Shown here: piece after piece, positions 1-6,801 of the stretch
Numbering within the stretch: position 1 is the stretch's first letter
How the letters are laid out: every line of letters starts with the position of its first letter
From: CAYPTI01 sp964413525 [NCBI: uncultured bacterium]
GTDB lineage: Bacteria > T1Sed10-126
Reading direction: 5' to 3'
Length of the DNA: 15,461 bases
Assembly (NCBI GenBank): GCA_964413525.1
Contig: CAYPTI010000037.1
Location: 1-15,461 of the forward strand
Program-made: the position numbers and the translations under genes
Notes under the pieces: model-generated
Database searches by the model: none
What the model saw: the letters and a program-made list of their open reading frames with translations, nothing else
Told to the model about the DNA's origin: nothing

Positions 1-291
1 GTTGAGGGACTCCCGCATTTCCCGGGCCAGTTCGATCAGGTCCTGAAGCGGTTCCCGCCAGTCTCCGGTTTCGCCCTCCGCGGCCTCTTCCACCGCCCGG
101 GCGTGGCGCTGGAGCTGTTGCAACCCGAAGCTCCCCGCCGAGCCCTTGATCCCGTGGGCAATCCGATGAATTTCCTCTCGATCCCCCTGTTTTTCGGCCG
201 AACGGAGGTCCTCGAGATCGGCCGACAGATTCTCAAAGTACTGCGGGAGAACGGGACGTAACTCCTCGTTCACCCGGTCAAAGTACGTCAT
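1..291 (-). CDS. Hpt-domain phosphotransfer protein (C-terminal part cut by window edge)
   Basis: An open frame of 97 codons starts with ATG at 291 and is still open at base 1. It carries a histidine phosphotransfer (Hpt) motif, AHGIKGSAGSFGL, around residues 45-57, with His46 as the expected phosphorylated residue, followed by the family's Lys49-Gly50. The rest is helical and charged, as expected for a four-helix Hpt bundle. Such proteins pass phosphate from a hybrid histidine kinase to a response regulator in the cytoplasm. The domain sits at the extreme N-terminus, so this is either a free-standing Hpt protein of about 100-120 residues or the first domain of a larger protein such as a CheA-like kinase; the missing end would decide. 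A modest ribosome binding site, GGGAAAG, lies about 7 bases before the ATG. No partner kinase or regulator is visible. Residues and frame are seen directly; the role is from family knowledge. Confidence 0.82.
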   Translation of the reverse strand, partial: MTYFDRVNEELRPVLPQYFENLSADLEDLRSAEKQGDREEIHRIAHGIKGSAGSFGLQQLQRHARAVEEAAEGETGDWREPLQDLIELAREMRESLN

Positions 292-724
292 GGTTGGCTT
301 TCCCGACGAACCACGAATTCTCTCACCGGACGTCTCACCTTCGACAAAACCTGGATGTGGTCAAACATCGAACATTCCGGATGGCTCCCACGAAGGGACC
401 GAGCCCCGGTTCAATCCAGCCGGATGGATCCTTGAAGTCCCCCACCCTAACAAACGCTTCCCCCGGGTGACCAACGGTCGATAAACCGGTCCGGCACCCG
501 GGAAGTGCCTGAACCATCGTTTCCGACCCGTAGGAGGGTTCGCCGATGACTTCCATCCGGTTCCGAGAATGATATCCTGAGTTAGAAATGGCTGTTCCGG
601 AGCCAGGGCCTCTCCTGGAATGCTCCAGACTCAAGGACTCTGCTTCGGCAGTAGACATGAAAACGAACCCGGCCCGGCGCCGGGTGTCATCAACCGACAT
701 CATCACCACGAAAGGATGTCTTTC
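292..724. other. 433-base intergenic region between divergent genes
   Basis: This gap lies between the Hpt gene (minus) and the surface-repeat gene (plus), so it should hold both promoters. I found no convincing -35/-10 pair. Visible elements are a GGCAC/GTGCC inverted repeat at about 490-508 and a small hairpin, CTGGA-atgc-TCCAG, at 615-628. Short open frames exist on both strands but have no ribosome binding site and no recognisable protein. An in-frame run reaches upstream of the surface-repeat gene to about 620, but that part looks unlike a signal peptide and precedes the well-placed site at 711. The region may contain a leader RNA, but nothing proves it. Confidence 0.5.
711..716 (+). promoter_or_regulatory. 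Ribosome binding site deciding the start at 725
   Basis: AAAGGA at 711-716 lies 8 bases before ATG 725. The earlier in-frame ATG at 716 overlaps this site and so is disfavoured. Starting at 725 also gives an ideal signal peptide (Met-Lys-Arg followed by a hydrophobic stretch). Confidence 0.65.
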
Positions 725-1294
725 ATGAAACGATTGTTTGCCGTTGCCCTGCTGGCTCTGCTGACCCTTTCCTTTGTCGTCGTTCCCACCTCCGATGTGA
801 AGGCCCAGGAGTCGCCGATCGGGATCTCCATATTTAACCCGATCCAGTATCCCGACGAAGCGACGTCCATCCGAGGAATCCGCCTGAACGTCCTGTACGG
901 GGTGAACCAGGATCTGACGGGGGTCGATTTTGGATACGGACTCCCGTTCAACTTTCTCCGCGGGGATCTTACCGGAATCCAGCTCGGCATTTACAACGAA
1001 GTGGGGGGGAGTGCCTCCGGGATTCAATGGGGGTTCGTGAACTGGACGATGGAGGATCACCGGGGACTGCAGCTGTCCGCGATCAACCTTGTTGACGGCC
1101 AGGTGAGGGGAGCCCAGATTGGGGTGCTCAACGACGCAAGCCACGTCCGGGGACTGCAGTTTGGCCTGGCCAACATGACCGAAACCCTGAACGGAGTGCA
1201 GATCGGATTGATCAACCTGAAGGCCGATCCCGGGCCCGGGTTTCCCGATTCGGTCCCGTATACCTTCTTCCCCTTCGTCAACTGGACCTTCTGA
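725..1294 (+). CDS. Secreted or surface protein with eight ~15-residue GxQxG repeats (LA_2272-like)
   Basis: The 189-residue product begins with a clear Sec signal peptide: MKR, a hydrophobic core at residues 4-20, and probable cleavage after VKA27. The mature part is almost entirely short repeats beginning Gly-(Ile/Leu/Val)-(Gln/Arg/Asp)-hydrophobic at residues 51, 66, 84, 99, 114, 129, 143 and 157, for example GIQLGIYNEV, GAQIGVLNDA and GVQIGLINLK. The regular 14-18 residue period with alternating polar and apolar residues predicts stacked beta strands. The protein ends in FFPFVNWTF, a C-terminal aromatic ending as in many outer-membrane proteins. From memory this pattern matches the LA_2272 surface-repeat family first noted in Leptospira; the name could not be checked. 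No enzyme motif or cysteine is present, so a structural or surface role is inferred. It stands alone, with 4 bases separating its stop from the convergent gene at 1299. Confidence 0.8.
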   Translation: MKRLFAVALLALLTLSFVVVPTSDVKAQESPIGISIFNPIQYPDEATSIRGIRLNVLYGVNQDLTGVDFGYGLPFNFLRGDLTGIQLGIYNEVGGSASGIQWGFVNWTMEDHRGLQLSAINLVDGQVRGAQIGVLNDASHVRGLQFGLANMTETLNGVQIGLINLKADPGPGFPDSVPYTFFPFVNWTF

Positions 1295-1298
1295 CCGG

Positions 1299-1505
1299 TC
1301 AGAAGTCCTCCAGTCGTTCCATGTCGTCCCGGTGTTGCTCAAGCATTTCGTTCATCTCCTGGCTGGCCCCGAGATCTCGAGCCACGTCTTCCAGGATTTC
1401 GACCGCTTCCAGCAGATCGGCCTTCTGATCCTCGTCTTCAAGGTCCTCAACCACCATCGAAAGCAGGCCCAGGGCCTCCTCCACTCGTTCGATGAATTCG
1501 TCCAT
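1299..1505 (-). CDS. Small acidic helical protein of unknown function
   Basis: The predicted protein has 68 residues, is very acidic (many Glu and Asp), has no cysteine, and has heptad-like spacing of Leu, Val, Ile and Met, suggesting an all-helical or coiled-coil fold (VEEALGLLSMVVEDLEDE, then MLEQHRDDMERLEDF). I do not recognise a family. A strong ribosome binding site, GAGGAG at 1519-1514, sits 8 bases before ATG 1505. Two in-frame earlier starts (GTG 1514, ATG 1511) overlap or crowd that site and are less likely. The antisense frame is His/Phe-rich and lacks such a site, so I consider it a shadow. The gene converges with the surface-repeat gene, and their stops are 4 bases apart. It may be a small regulatory or chaperone-like protein, but that is only a guess from composition. 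Confidence 0.65.
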   Translation of the reverse strand: MDEFIERVEEALGLLSMVVEDLEDEDQKADLLEAVEILEDVARDLGASQEMNEMLEQHRDDMERLEDF

Positions 1506-1965
1506 TCCCATCACTCCTCAAGCTGACTTGTGGTCCAAATTCAGCATCAGTCGGGCGTCCGGTCCTTGATTGGAACAAACGGACTCCGAACGGTTATTAT
1601 TTCTCCGGCAAGGTACTTTCCATCAACCCCCAACCGATCGGGTTGAACCGAAACCTCCGGAAAAACCCCTCGACCGGGGAGGATGGATCACCTCGAAGAG
1701 CGGCGTCGGACTGACCGAGAATCAAGTTAGGGGGTCGTTTGGTCACACCATATGACCCACGTCCGGTCGGGGACATCCGCGTCCGTTTGCTGCATGGTAC
1801 AGACAGGACCGTATGATTCAATGCCGAATCTGTTCGTCCGGGGAGGCCCGGTTAGGGAGCCGGCCGACTTCCCTCCGGAGGACCGGGACGATCTCGTGCT
1901 CCGCCCAATATTATGTCAGGGGAAGAGGGGTCGGGGTCTCGATCCCGCTCGCGAAACCGGTTCCT
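1506..1965. other. 460-base intergenic region downstream of prs
   Basis: This region lies between the prs stop and the small acidic gene, both on the minus strand. It holds no frame with a ribosome binding site or recognisable product; the short frames on both strands look random. There are two AT-rich islands in otherwise GC-rich sequence. One, at 1594-1601, is part of a candidate minus-strand promoter described separately. The other, at 1907-1918, contains TGACATAAT on the minus strand, which resembles an extended -10 element but has no -35 partner. No tRNA arms and no hairpin with a T-run were found. Confidence 0.5.
1596..1626 (-). promoter_or_regulatory. Candidate promoter for the small acidic gene
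   Basis: Read on the minus strand, TTGATG (1626-1621) is followed after 19 bases by AATAAT (1601-1596). These match the sigma-70 consensus at 4/6 and 5/6 positions, but the spacer is longer than the ideal 17. Transcription would begin near 1588 and give a leader of about 80 bases before the ATG at 1505. Confidence 0.3.
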
Positions 1966-2919
1966 TCACCAGACAAACAGCTTTTGAATGCTCTGCTCTT
2001 CGTGCACGCAGGTGATCGCGTCGGCGAACAGCTTGCTGGTGTTCAGAACCGTCAGGTTGTCGAAGCCCTCCATCTTTCCGTTGAGGGGGATGGTGTCGCA
2101 GACGATAATGGTATCCAGTTCGGATTCCCGGAGCCGGCGCGGGGCCGGATCCGACAGGATCGGATGGGTGGCCACCGCGTGAACCGACGCGGCCCCGGCT
2201 TCGTCGAGCGCCTCGGCCGAATGGGTCAGGGTTCCGGCGGTATCCACCATGTCGTCCAGCAGGATGCAGTTCTTCCGCTCCACGTCGCCGATGATGTTGG
2301 CCACCTGGGACATGTTCGGCTTCGGTCGTCGTTTGTCGATGATGGCGAGTTCAAAATCGAGCCGCTTGGCCAGGGCCCGGGAGCGGTTCACCGCCCCGGC
2401 GTCCGGGCTGACGATGACGCTCTCACCGGGGGGAAAGCGTTCCCGAAGGTGATCGATAACCACCGGGGTGGAGTAGAGATGATCCACGGGCACATCGAAG
2501 AACCCCTGGATCTGATCGGCGTGCAGGTGCATGGCCAGAATGCGATCGGCTCCGGCTTCCTCCAGCATGTTGGCCACCAGCTTGGCGGAAATCGGTACCC
2601 GGGGTCGGTCCTTCCGGTCCTGTCGGGAGTAACCGAAATACGGAATCACCGCCGTCACGCGGGCGGCCGAAGCACGCTTCGCCGCGTCGATCATGAGGAG
2701 AAGTTCCATCAGGTTGTCGTTCACCGGCGGACAGGTCGGCTGAACCAGAAACAGGTCCACCCCCCGGACGGTCTGTTCGTACTGAACCCGGGTTTCACCG
2801 TCCGCGAACCGTTTGACCGTGATGTCCCCCAGCTCCACCCCGAGCTGACCGGCGATCCGTTCCGCGTGATCCAGGTTGGCGGTTCCGCTGCATATTCGCA
2901 AATCACGAAATCGACTCAT
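1966..2919 (-). CDS. prs: Ribose-phosphate pyrophosphokinase (PRPP synthetase)
   Basis: The enzyme transfers pyrophosphate from ATP to ribose 5-phosphate, making PRPP for purine, pyrimidine, NAD, histidine and tryptophan synthesis in the cytoplasm. At 317 residues it has the usual class I length. Visible family features are IPYFGYSRQDRKDRPR (about 92-107), PISAKLVANML, MHLHADQIQGFFD with the metal-binding His (130-142), the flexible catalytic loop IIDKRRPKP (193-201, Lys196-Arg-Arg), and the PRPP-binding loop DDMVDTAGT (222-230). It is translationally coupled to glmU: its ATG (2919-2917) overlaps the glmU TGA in a four-base ATGA. Its ribosome binding site, AAGGAAGAG, lies inside the end of glmU. 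The glmU-prs order is common in several bacterial phyla. No L25 or Pth gene follows, unlike many relatives. The SPDAGAVNRSRALAKR stretch differs slightly from the usual GGVxRAR form, probably without consequence. Confidence 0.97.
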   Translation of the reverse strand: MSRFRDLRICSGTANLDHAERIAGQLGVELGDITVKRFADGETRVQYEQTVRGVDLFLVQPTCPPVNDNLMELLLMIDAAKRASAARVTAVIPYFGYSRQDRKDRPRVPISAKLVANMLEEAGADRILAMHLHADQIQGFFDVPVDHLYSTPVVIDHLRERFPPGESVIVSPDAGAVNRSRALAKRLDFELAIIDKRRPKPNMSQVANIIGDVERKNCILLDDMVDTAGTLTHSAEALDEAGAASVHAVATHPILSDPAPRRLRESELDTIIVCDTIPLNGKMEGFDNLTVLNTSKLFADAITCVHEEQSIQKLFVW

Positions 2920-4322
2920 TCGTTCTCTTCCTTTCGATGACGGGGTTCCCAGACGTCACGAACCCAATTTTCCTGAACCTTCTGGTTCACGCGAGTCAGG
3001 GCGAGGCTGTAGGGCGGGACGTCTTCGGTGAGGGTGGTCCCGGCGCCAACAAGGGCTCCTTCTCCCACGGAAACCGGGGCGACGAGTTCGGTGTTGCTCC
3101 CGATGAACACCCGATCGCCGATCACGGTCCGGTGTTTCTCGTAGCCGTCGTAGTTGCAGGTGATGGTGCCGGCGCCCACGTTCGTGTTCCGTCCCACCTC
3201 CGCGTCCCCCAGGTAGCTCAGGTGAGCCACGTTCGTCTCCTCCCCCACGGTTGATTTCTTGATTTCGACAAAATTGCCAAGCCGGCTTCGATCCCCGGCG
3301 ACGGCCCCCGGCCTGAGGTGGCAGAACGGTCCCACCCGGACGTCCTCCCCGACCGTCGCCTTCCGGATCACCGACCGCTCAACCCGGGTTCCCCGGCCAA
3401 GACTCGAATCGACAATTCGTGAGGAACCGATGATTTTCACGCCTTCGTCCACCCTGCATTCCCCCTCCAGCGTGACGTCCCCACGAAGTTCTACGTCACG
3501 GGAGAGTTCCACCCAGGGACCGATGCGAACCCGTTCCGGATCGTGGACGGTCACCCCGTTTTCCAGGGCTCGCCGGACCCGGCGACGGTAGGTCTCCCGT
3601 TCGAAGTCCACCAGATCCCGACGGGTGTTGATGCCGCTTACCTCCAGTTCGCTGTCCACTTCGTGGTGCCGGACCGTCCCCCCGGTTTGGTTGATCCGGG
3701 CCACCACGTCGGTGAGGTACATCTCCCCGGCCTCGTTGTTCGCCTCGAGCCGCGGCAGATGCTCCCGAAAGGTCCCGCAGGAAGCAAGCAAAATGCCGGT
3801 GTTGATCAGGGTGAGGGCCCGTTCCTCCTCGGAAGCATCCGCCTGCTCCACGATTCGCAGCACCTCGTCCGAGTCCCCGGTAACCAGCCGTCCGTACCCG
3901 GACGGATCGTCCACCCGGGCGCTGAGAACCAGGCAGTCGGCCTCGTCCTTCAGGAATTGACCCACCAGCCGCTCGTACCGTCCCGGACGGATCCCGGGAA
4001 TGTCACCGCAGGTCACAAGCAACGGCCGTTCATCGCCCAGATCGGACTTCTTAAGCGCCTGCAGCACGGCGTGTCCGGTGCCGAGCTGTTCCTCCTGAAG
4101 GAAGGTGTCCACCTCCTCCGGCAGAACGGCACGGACCGCTTCGGCCTGATGTCCCACCACGACGGAACAATCCTCCATCCCGGCCCGTGACACGCTTCGC
4201 AGGACGTGGTGAAGCATGGGCTCCCCGAAACATTCGTGCAGCACCTTGGGCCGTTGCGAATTCATTCGGGTTCCCCTGCCCGCCGCCAGGATCAACGCAG
4301 AGGGGGATGGAGTCGAATCCAA
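2916..4322 (-). CDS. glmU: Bifunctional UDP-N-acetylglucosamine pyrophosphorylase / glucosamine-1-phosphate N-acetyltransferase
   Basis: GlmU acetylates glucosamine 1-phosphate and then joins it to UTP, giving UDP-GlcNAc for peptidoglycan and lipopolysaccharide. The 468-residue protein has both halves. The N-terminal uridyltransferase has LILAAGRGTRM (10-20), RPKVLHE, LGTGHA (80-85) and the metal-site region CGDIPG (105-110). From about 255 a left-handed beta-helix of hexapeptide repeats follows, containing the acetyltransferase motifs FVEIKKSTVG (351-360), AHLSYLGDAEVG with catalytic His367, and GAGTITCNYDGYEKHRT (383-399). Length and both active sites are normal. The start is TTG at 4322, 9 bases after a GGAAAGGAAG ribosome binding site; no better ATG is near, and the conserved ILAAG motif begins 10 residues in. 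It is the first gene of a two-gene operon with prs, joined by an ATGA overlap. Confidence 0.97.
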   Translation of the reverse strand: MDSTPSPSALILAAGRGTRMNSQRPKVLHECFGEPMLHHVLRSVSRAGMEDCSVVVGHQAEAVRAVLPEEVDTFLQEEQLGTGHAVLQALKKSDLGDERPLLVTCGDIPGIRPGRYERLVGQFLKDEADCLVLSARVDDPSGYGRLVTGDSDEVLRIVEQADASEEERALTLINTGILLASCGTFREHLPRLEANNEAGEMYLTDVVARINQTGGTVRHHEVDSELEVSGINTRRDLVDFERETYRRRVRRALENGVTVHDPERVRIGPWVELSRDVELRGDVTLEGECRVDEGVKIIGSSRIVDSSLGRGTRVERSVIRKATVGEDVRVGPFCHLRPGAVAGDRSRLGNFVEIKKSTVGEETNVAHLSYLGDAEVGRNTNVGAGTITCNYDGYEKHRTVIGDRVFIGSNTELVAPVSVGEGALVGAGTTLTEDVPPYSLALTRVNQKVQENWVRDVWEPRHRKEENE

Positions 4323-4694
4323 GAGGATCCACTTCCTTTCCGAATTCGGTGAAACGAATAATCCTAACGGTTAATCGGGATGACCATAACCCGCTTAGCC
4401 TCCTGAACCGGAGGTTCCGGACAACGAACACCGATGGTGTTCAATCGCCGGGTGACGCGGTCTTCGTCCGGACCGGATCGACCGCGGAATGAACCACCTG
4501 TCGGACACCGGCCCCTGACGGATATCCTTTCGGGAAACCCAAAACAGGGAGGCAGCGTCCCATGGTTGCTTGCACGGATCCAGGTTGTCGCGCCGAAGGG
4601 TCCGGACGGGAGAACGGTCCGGTTCGACCTCGGAAGACGAGTCCGTTGAGTTCCCGGGGATCCACCGGAAGCCTCGGGCGGGAGGCTTGTCTCA
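4323..4694. other. 372-base divergent intergenic region (glmU / Nudix)
   Basis: The glmU-prs operon and the Nudix gene diverge from here. Besides the glmU promoter candidate I see only GC-rich sequence with short palindromic pieces such as TCCGGACCGGA near 4468-4480. A GGTTCGACC near 4621 looks like a tRNA T-loop, but its flanks do not pair. Short open frames on both strands lack ribosome binding sites and family features. Confidence 0.5.
4361..4389 (-). promoter_or_regulatory. Candidate glmU-prs promoter
   Basis: On the minus strand, TTATGG (4389-4384) is followed by a 17-base spacer and TAGGAT (4366-4361). The -10 matches 4/6 of consensus and the -35 is poor. The pair lies in an AT-rich patch about 35 bases upstream of the TTG start, the only such patch in this intergenic region. 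Confidence 0.3.
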
Positions 4695-5117
4695 TTGGCT
4701 GAGCGGCAGCGGTCCGCCGGCGTCCTTCCGCGGTTCGAGGCTCCCTCCGGCCGCCGCTGGCTGTTGCTTCTTTATCCCGCCGGACACTGGGGGTTCCCGA
4801 AAGGTCACCTCGAGGCCGGCGAATCGGACCGTCAGGCGGCGGCCCGGGAGCTGGGGGAGGAAACCCGGCTGGAGCTGAACCGATGGGACGATTGGTTTCG
4901 TCGGAAAATTTCCTACGATTTTCGCTACAATGACGTTCTGATCCACAAAACCGTGGTCTATTTTGCGGGTCCCGTGGGGAACCGGGCCGTTCGTCTGTCC
5001 CACGAGCATGAGGAGTACGAATGGCTGAGTGACCGGGAGGCCCTCCGGAGGACAACCTACGACGAGGAACGGAACGTCCTGGCCGACTGGTTGTCCGGCG
5101 ACCGGGCGCGACGGTAG
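4695..5117 (+). CDS. Nudix hydrolase, Ap4A-pyrophosphatase-like
   Basis: The 140-residue protein has a full Nudix box at about 37-59: GHLEAGE, seven residues, then RELGEE with Glu52, Glu55 and Glu56 as metal ligands. Only the late Gly of the consensus is replaced (by Arg58). The preceding HWGFPKGHLE and the C-terminal YEWLSDREALRR are typical of small MutT/Ap4A hydrolases, which cleave nucleoside-diphosphate derivatives such as diadenosine tetraphosphate in a housecleaning role; the exact substrate cannot be read from the sequence. The start is TTG at 4695, 9 bases after GGAGG (4681-4685). No in-frame ATG is available before the first conserved strand (RSAGVLPRF). It is followed on the same strand, 88 bases on, by the isochorismatase-fold gene, so co-transcription is possible. 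Confidence 0.88.
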   Translation: MAERQRSAGVLPRFEAPSGRRWLLLLYPAGHWGFPKGHLEAGESDRQAAARELGEETRLELNRWDDWFRRKISYDFRYNDVLIHKTVVYFAGPVGNRAVRLSHEHEEYEWLSDREALRRTTYDEERNVLADWLSGDRARR

Positions 5118-5205
5118 CTCACTCCGGAGGACCTTCACGTTCCTCGGGAACTCCTTTTGACTTCATGAACGGTAGGATCCAAATCCAGACCGGGAGGAAC
5201 CGGCC

Positions 5206-5832
5206 GTGGAGACCGTCTTCTGGGACATCGATACACAGAAGGACTTTTTTCCTCCGGAGGCTCGAATTCCCGTGGAGCGGGCCGATCCGATTCGGCCCGC
5301 CCTGGGAACCATCGTGGAGTACGCCCTGGAGAACGACAGCCCGATCCTGAGTTCCGTTTCCGAATATCCCCCCGATCACGCCCGATTTTCCGATGACCCG
5401 GACTTCGACACCACCTTCCCGGCGCACTGCGTCGAGGGAACCACGGGGGCCGAAAAAATCGAGGAAACCCGCCTGGAGGACCCGAGCCGGGTGGAGCGGG
5501 ATCCCCTGCCCGGTGAGCAACTGGACCGGCTGGCCGACGAACAGCACCTTCATCTGATCAAGGCTGACGTTGACAGTTTTGAAAACCCCAACGTCCAACC
5601 GCTGGTGGAACGGATCGATCCCTTTCAATTCGCGGTCTTCGGCGTTGGTCTCGACCGGGGGATTAAGGCGGTGGTGGAACATTTGGTGGAACTGAAACAG
5701 ACCGTCACCGTCATCGAGGACGCCACCTGCGCCCTGAACGAATCCGATCGATCCAGCCTGTTGCTTGATCTGAGGAACTACGGCGTTCAGGTGATCGGCC
5801 TCGAGGAGGCCACCAGCGGGTACATTCTCTAA
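5206..5832 (+). CDS. Nicotinamidase/isochorismatase-fold protein lacking the catalytic cysteine
   Basis: This 208-residue protein has the cysteine-hydrolase fold: FWDIDTQKDFF near the N-terminus (Asp9 in the catalytic Asp position), FPAHCVEGTTGAE (71-83, closely like the nicotinamidase HCVxGTxGAE segment), LIKADVDSF (Lys119, catalytic Lys) and VFGVGLDRGIKAVVEHL (144-160). The last segment aligns with the usual GVATDYCV, so Gly152 (codon GGG) stands where the nucleophilic Cys should be. The metal-ligand motif DWHPxDH is also changed, to SEYPPDH (52-58). Asp and Lys remain. It is therefore probably not a working amidase in the usual sense and may be a binding or regulatory protein, or use another chemistry. 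The frame is intact, so it is not a decayed gene. GTG start at 5206 follows GGGAGGA (5192-5198) by 7 bases. A good -35-like TTGACT lies at 5157 but its -10 is weak. Fold certain; function unknown. Confidence 0.82.
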   Translation: METVFWDIDTQKDFFPPEARIPVERADPIRPALGTIVEYALENDSPILSSVSEYPPDHARFSDDPDFDTTFPAHCVEGTTGAEKIEETRLEDPSRVERDPLPGEQLDRLADEQHLHLIKADVDSFENPNVQPLVERIDPFQFAVFGVGLDRGIKAVVEHLVELKQTVTVIEDATCALNESDRSSLLLDLRNYGVQVIGLEEATSGYIL

Positions 5833-5969
5833 ACTGTTGGTCCCGCAATTACCTCAGGGTCATGGGTCGTGCCGCGGGCACCGGTCCGCACGGTCCTGTG
5901 AGGCTCCTCGGAACCCAATGAGAGGGATCCGTTTTCCCTGCGGCTCGGAGAGATCCGTACCCGGGGGAT

Positions 5970-5998
5970 TTGTTCCCGTGGAATTGTGTCGGTACCAT
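5970..5998 (+). promoter_or_regulatory. Candidate promoter of the DUF432-mscS operon
   Basis: TTGTTC (5970-5975), a 17-base spacer and TACCAT (5993-5998) form a plausible sigma-70 site in the 195-base gap before the DUF432 gene. The leader would be about 20 bases, just enough to include the GGGAGG ribosome binding site at 6012-6017. Consensus matches are 3/6 and 4/6, so support is moderate. Confidence 0.4.
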
Positions 5999-6027
5999 AA
6001 AGCTCCGGAACGGGAGGCTCGATTGCC

Positions 6028-6801
6028 TTGAAATGGATGCCCGAACTCACCCTGGAACAGGACGAGACCAAGACCGTCGAGACCCACCTCGGTCCGCTGA
6101 CCGTCCGGCTGGAGGACGATGCCCTCCACTATTCCCACCCGGACTTCGACGATCCCGAGGGTGAACCACCGGTCGAGAAGATCTTCCTCATGGACAGCCT
6201 TGGCGACCGGGTGAACCTGACCTTCCGTCCCCTGTACCCGGACCGTCCGATCGTGTTCAAACTGGATGACACGCTCACCATTCCCGCCGGGGAAGACGGG
6301 TTCTTCGTACTGACCATCCCGATGGCGGTGGGACTGGTTTTCCAGCGAACCGACACGGTGCTGGAGGAACTGCTTCCGAAACCCCGCAAGCAGACCTACT
6401 GGGGTCCCCCGCAGGACGGACTCCTGGCCTACGAAGTGCGGTCCTCCATCTCCACCGACGCCCCGGACCGGACCGTCAGCACCGCGACCGACACCGCCGT
6501 GGTTCCGGTGTGGTTCCGAAACCGCTACGACGAAACCCATCAGATCAAACGGTGCCTGGTTCCCGTCCGGGAACTGGACCTGTACCGAAACGACGAAGAT
6601 GATCTGGTGTTTGAAGTGGTTTCCCTGGTTCAGCAGGACGAATTCTACCAGGAACCCAACCCCCTCAAACGGCCGCCCCGGGAAATGAAGCAGCGCTTGA
6701 ACCATTTCCTCAAGGCCCCCAATCAACCTCAGACCCTGTTTGAACGGGTGAAGGGGCTGCCCCGCCTGGATACCCTCACCAGCGTGTTCATGAACCGATG
6801 A
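6028..6801 (+). CDS. DUF432-family protein, coupled to a mechanosensitive channel
   Basis: The 257-residue soluble protein has no signal peptide and no membrane segment. Segments I recognise as DUF432-like are RPIVFKLDDTLTIPAG (73-88), YWGPPQDGLLAYEVRSS (124-140), and VPVWFRNRYDE with CLVPVRELDLY (159-186). The fold looks beta-rich. From memory, DUF432 (best known in archaea, also in some bacteria) often lies beside MscS-type channels, as here. No biochemical role is established to my knowledge. TTG 6028 is chosen because GGGAGG (6012-6017) is 10 bases upstream, whereas ATG 6037 is 19 bases away. Its TGA overlaps the ATG of the channel gene (ATGA, 6798-6801), so the two are translationally coupled. 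I infer an accessory or sensing role for the channel, perhaps at its cytoplasmic face. The family name is from memory and could be wrong; the coupling is seen directly. Confidence 0.75.
   Translation: MKWMPELTLEQDETKTVETHLGPLTVRLEDDALHYSHPDFDDPEGEPPVEKIFLMDSLGDRVNLTFRPLYPDRPIVFKLDDTLTIPAGEDGFFVLTIPMAVGLVFQRTDTVLEELLPKPRKQTYWGPPQDGLLAYEVRSSISTDAPDRTVSTATDTAVVPVWFRNRYDETHQIKRCLVPVRELDLYRNDEDDLVFEVVSLVQQDEFYQEPNPLKRPPREMKQRLNHFLKAPNQPQTLFERVKGLPRLDTLTSVFMNR

Noticed and set aside
335-1342. 335-codon minus-strand frame over the surface-repeat gene
   Set aside because: It lies opposite a gene with a signal peptide and regular repeats. Its own sequence has no family features or ribosome binding site.
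4610-4640. tRNA T-loop-like GGTTCGACC near 4621 on the plus strand
   Set aside because: The flanking five bases do not pair in register, and no anticodon or acceptor stem can be drawn.
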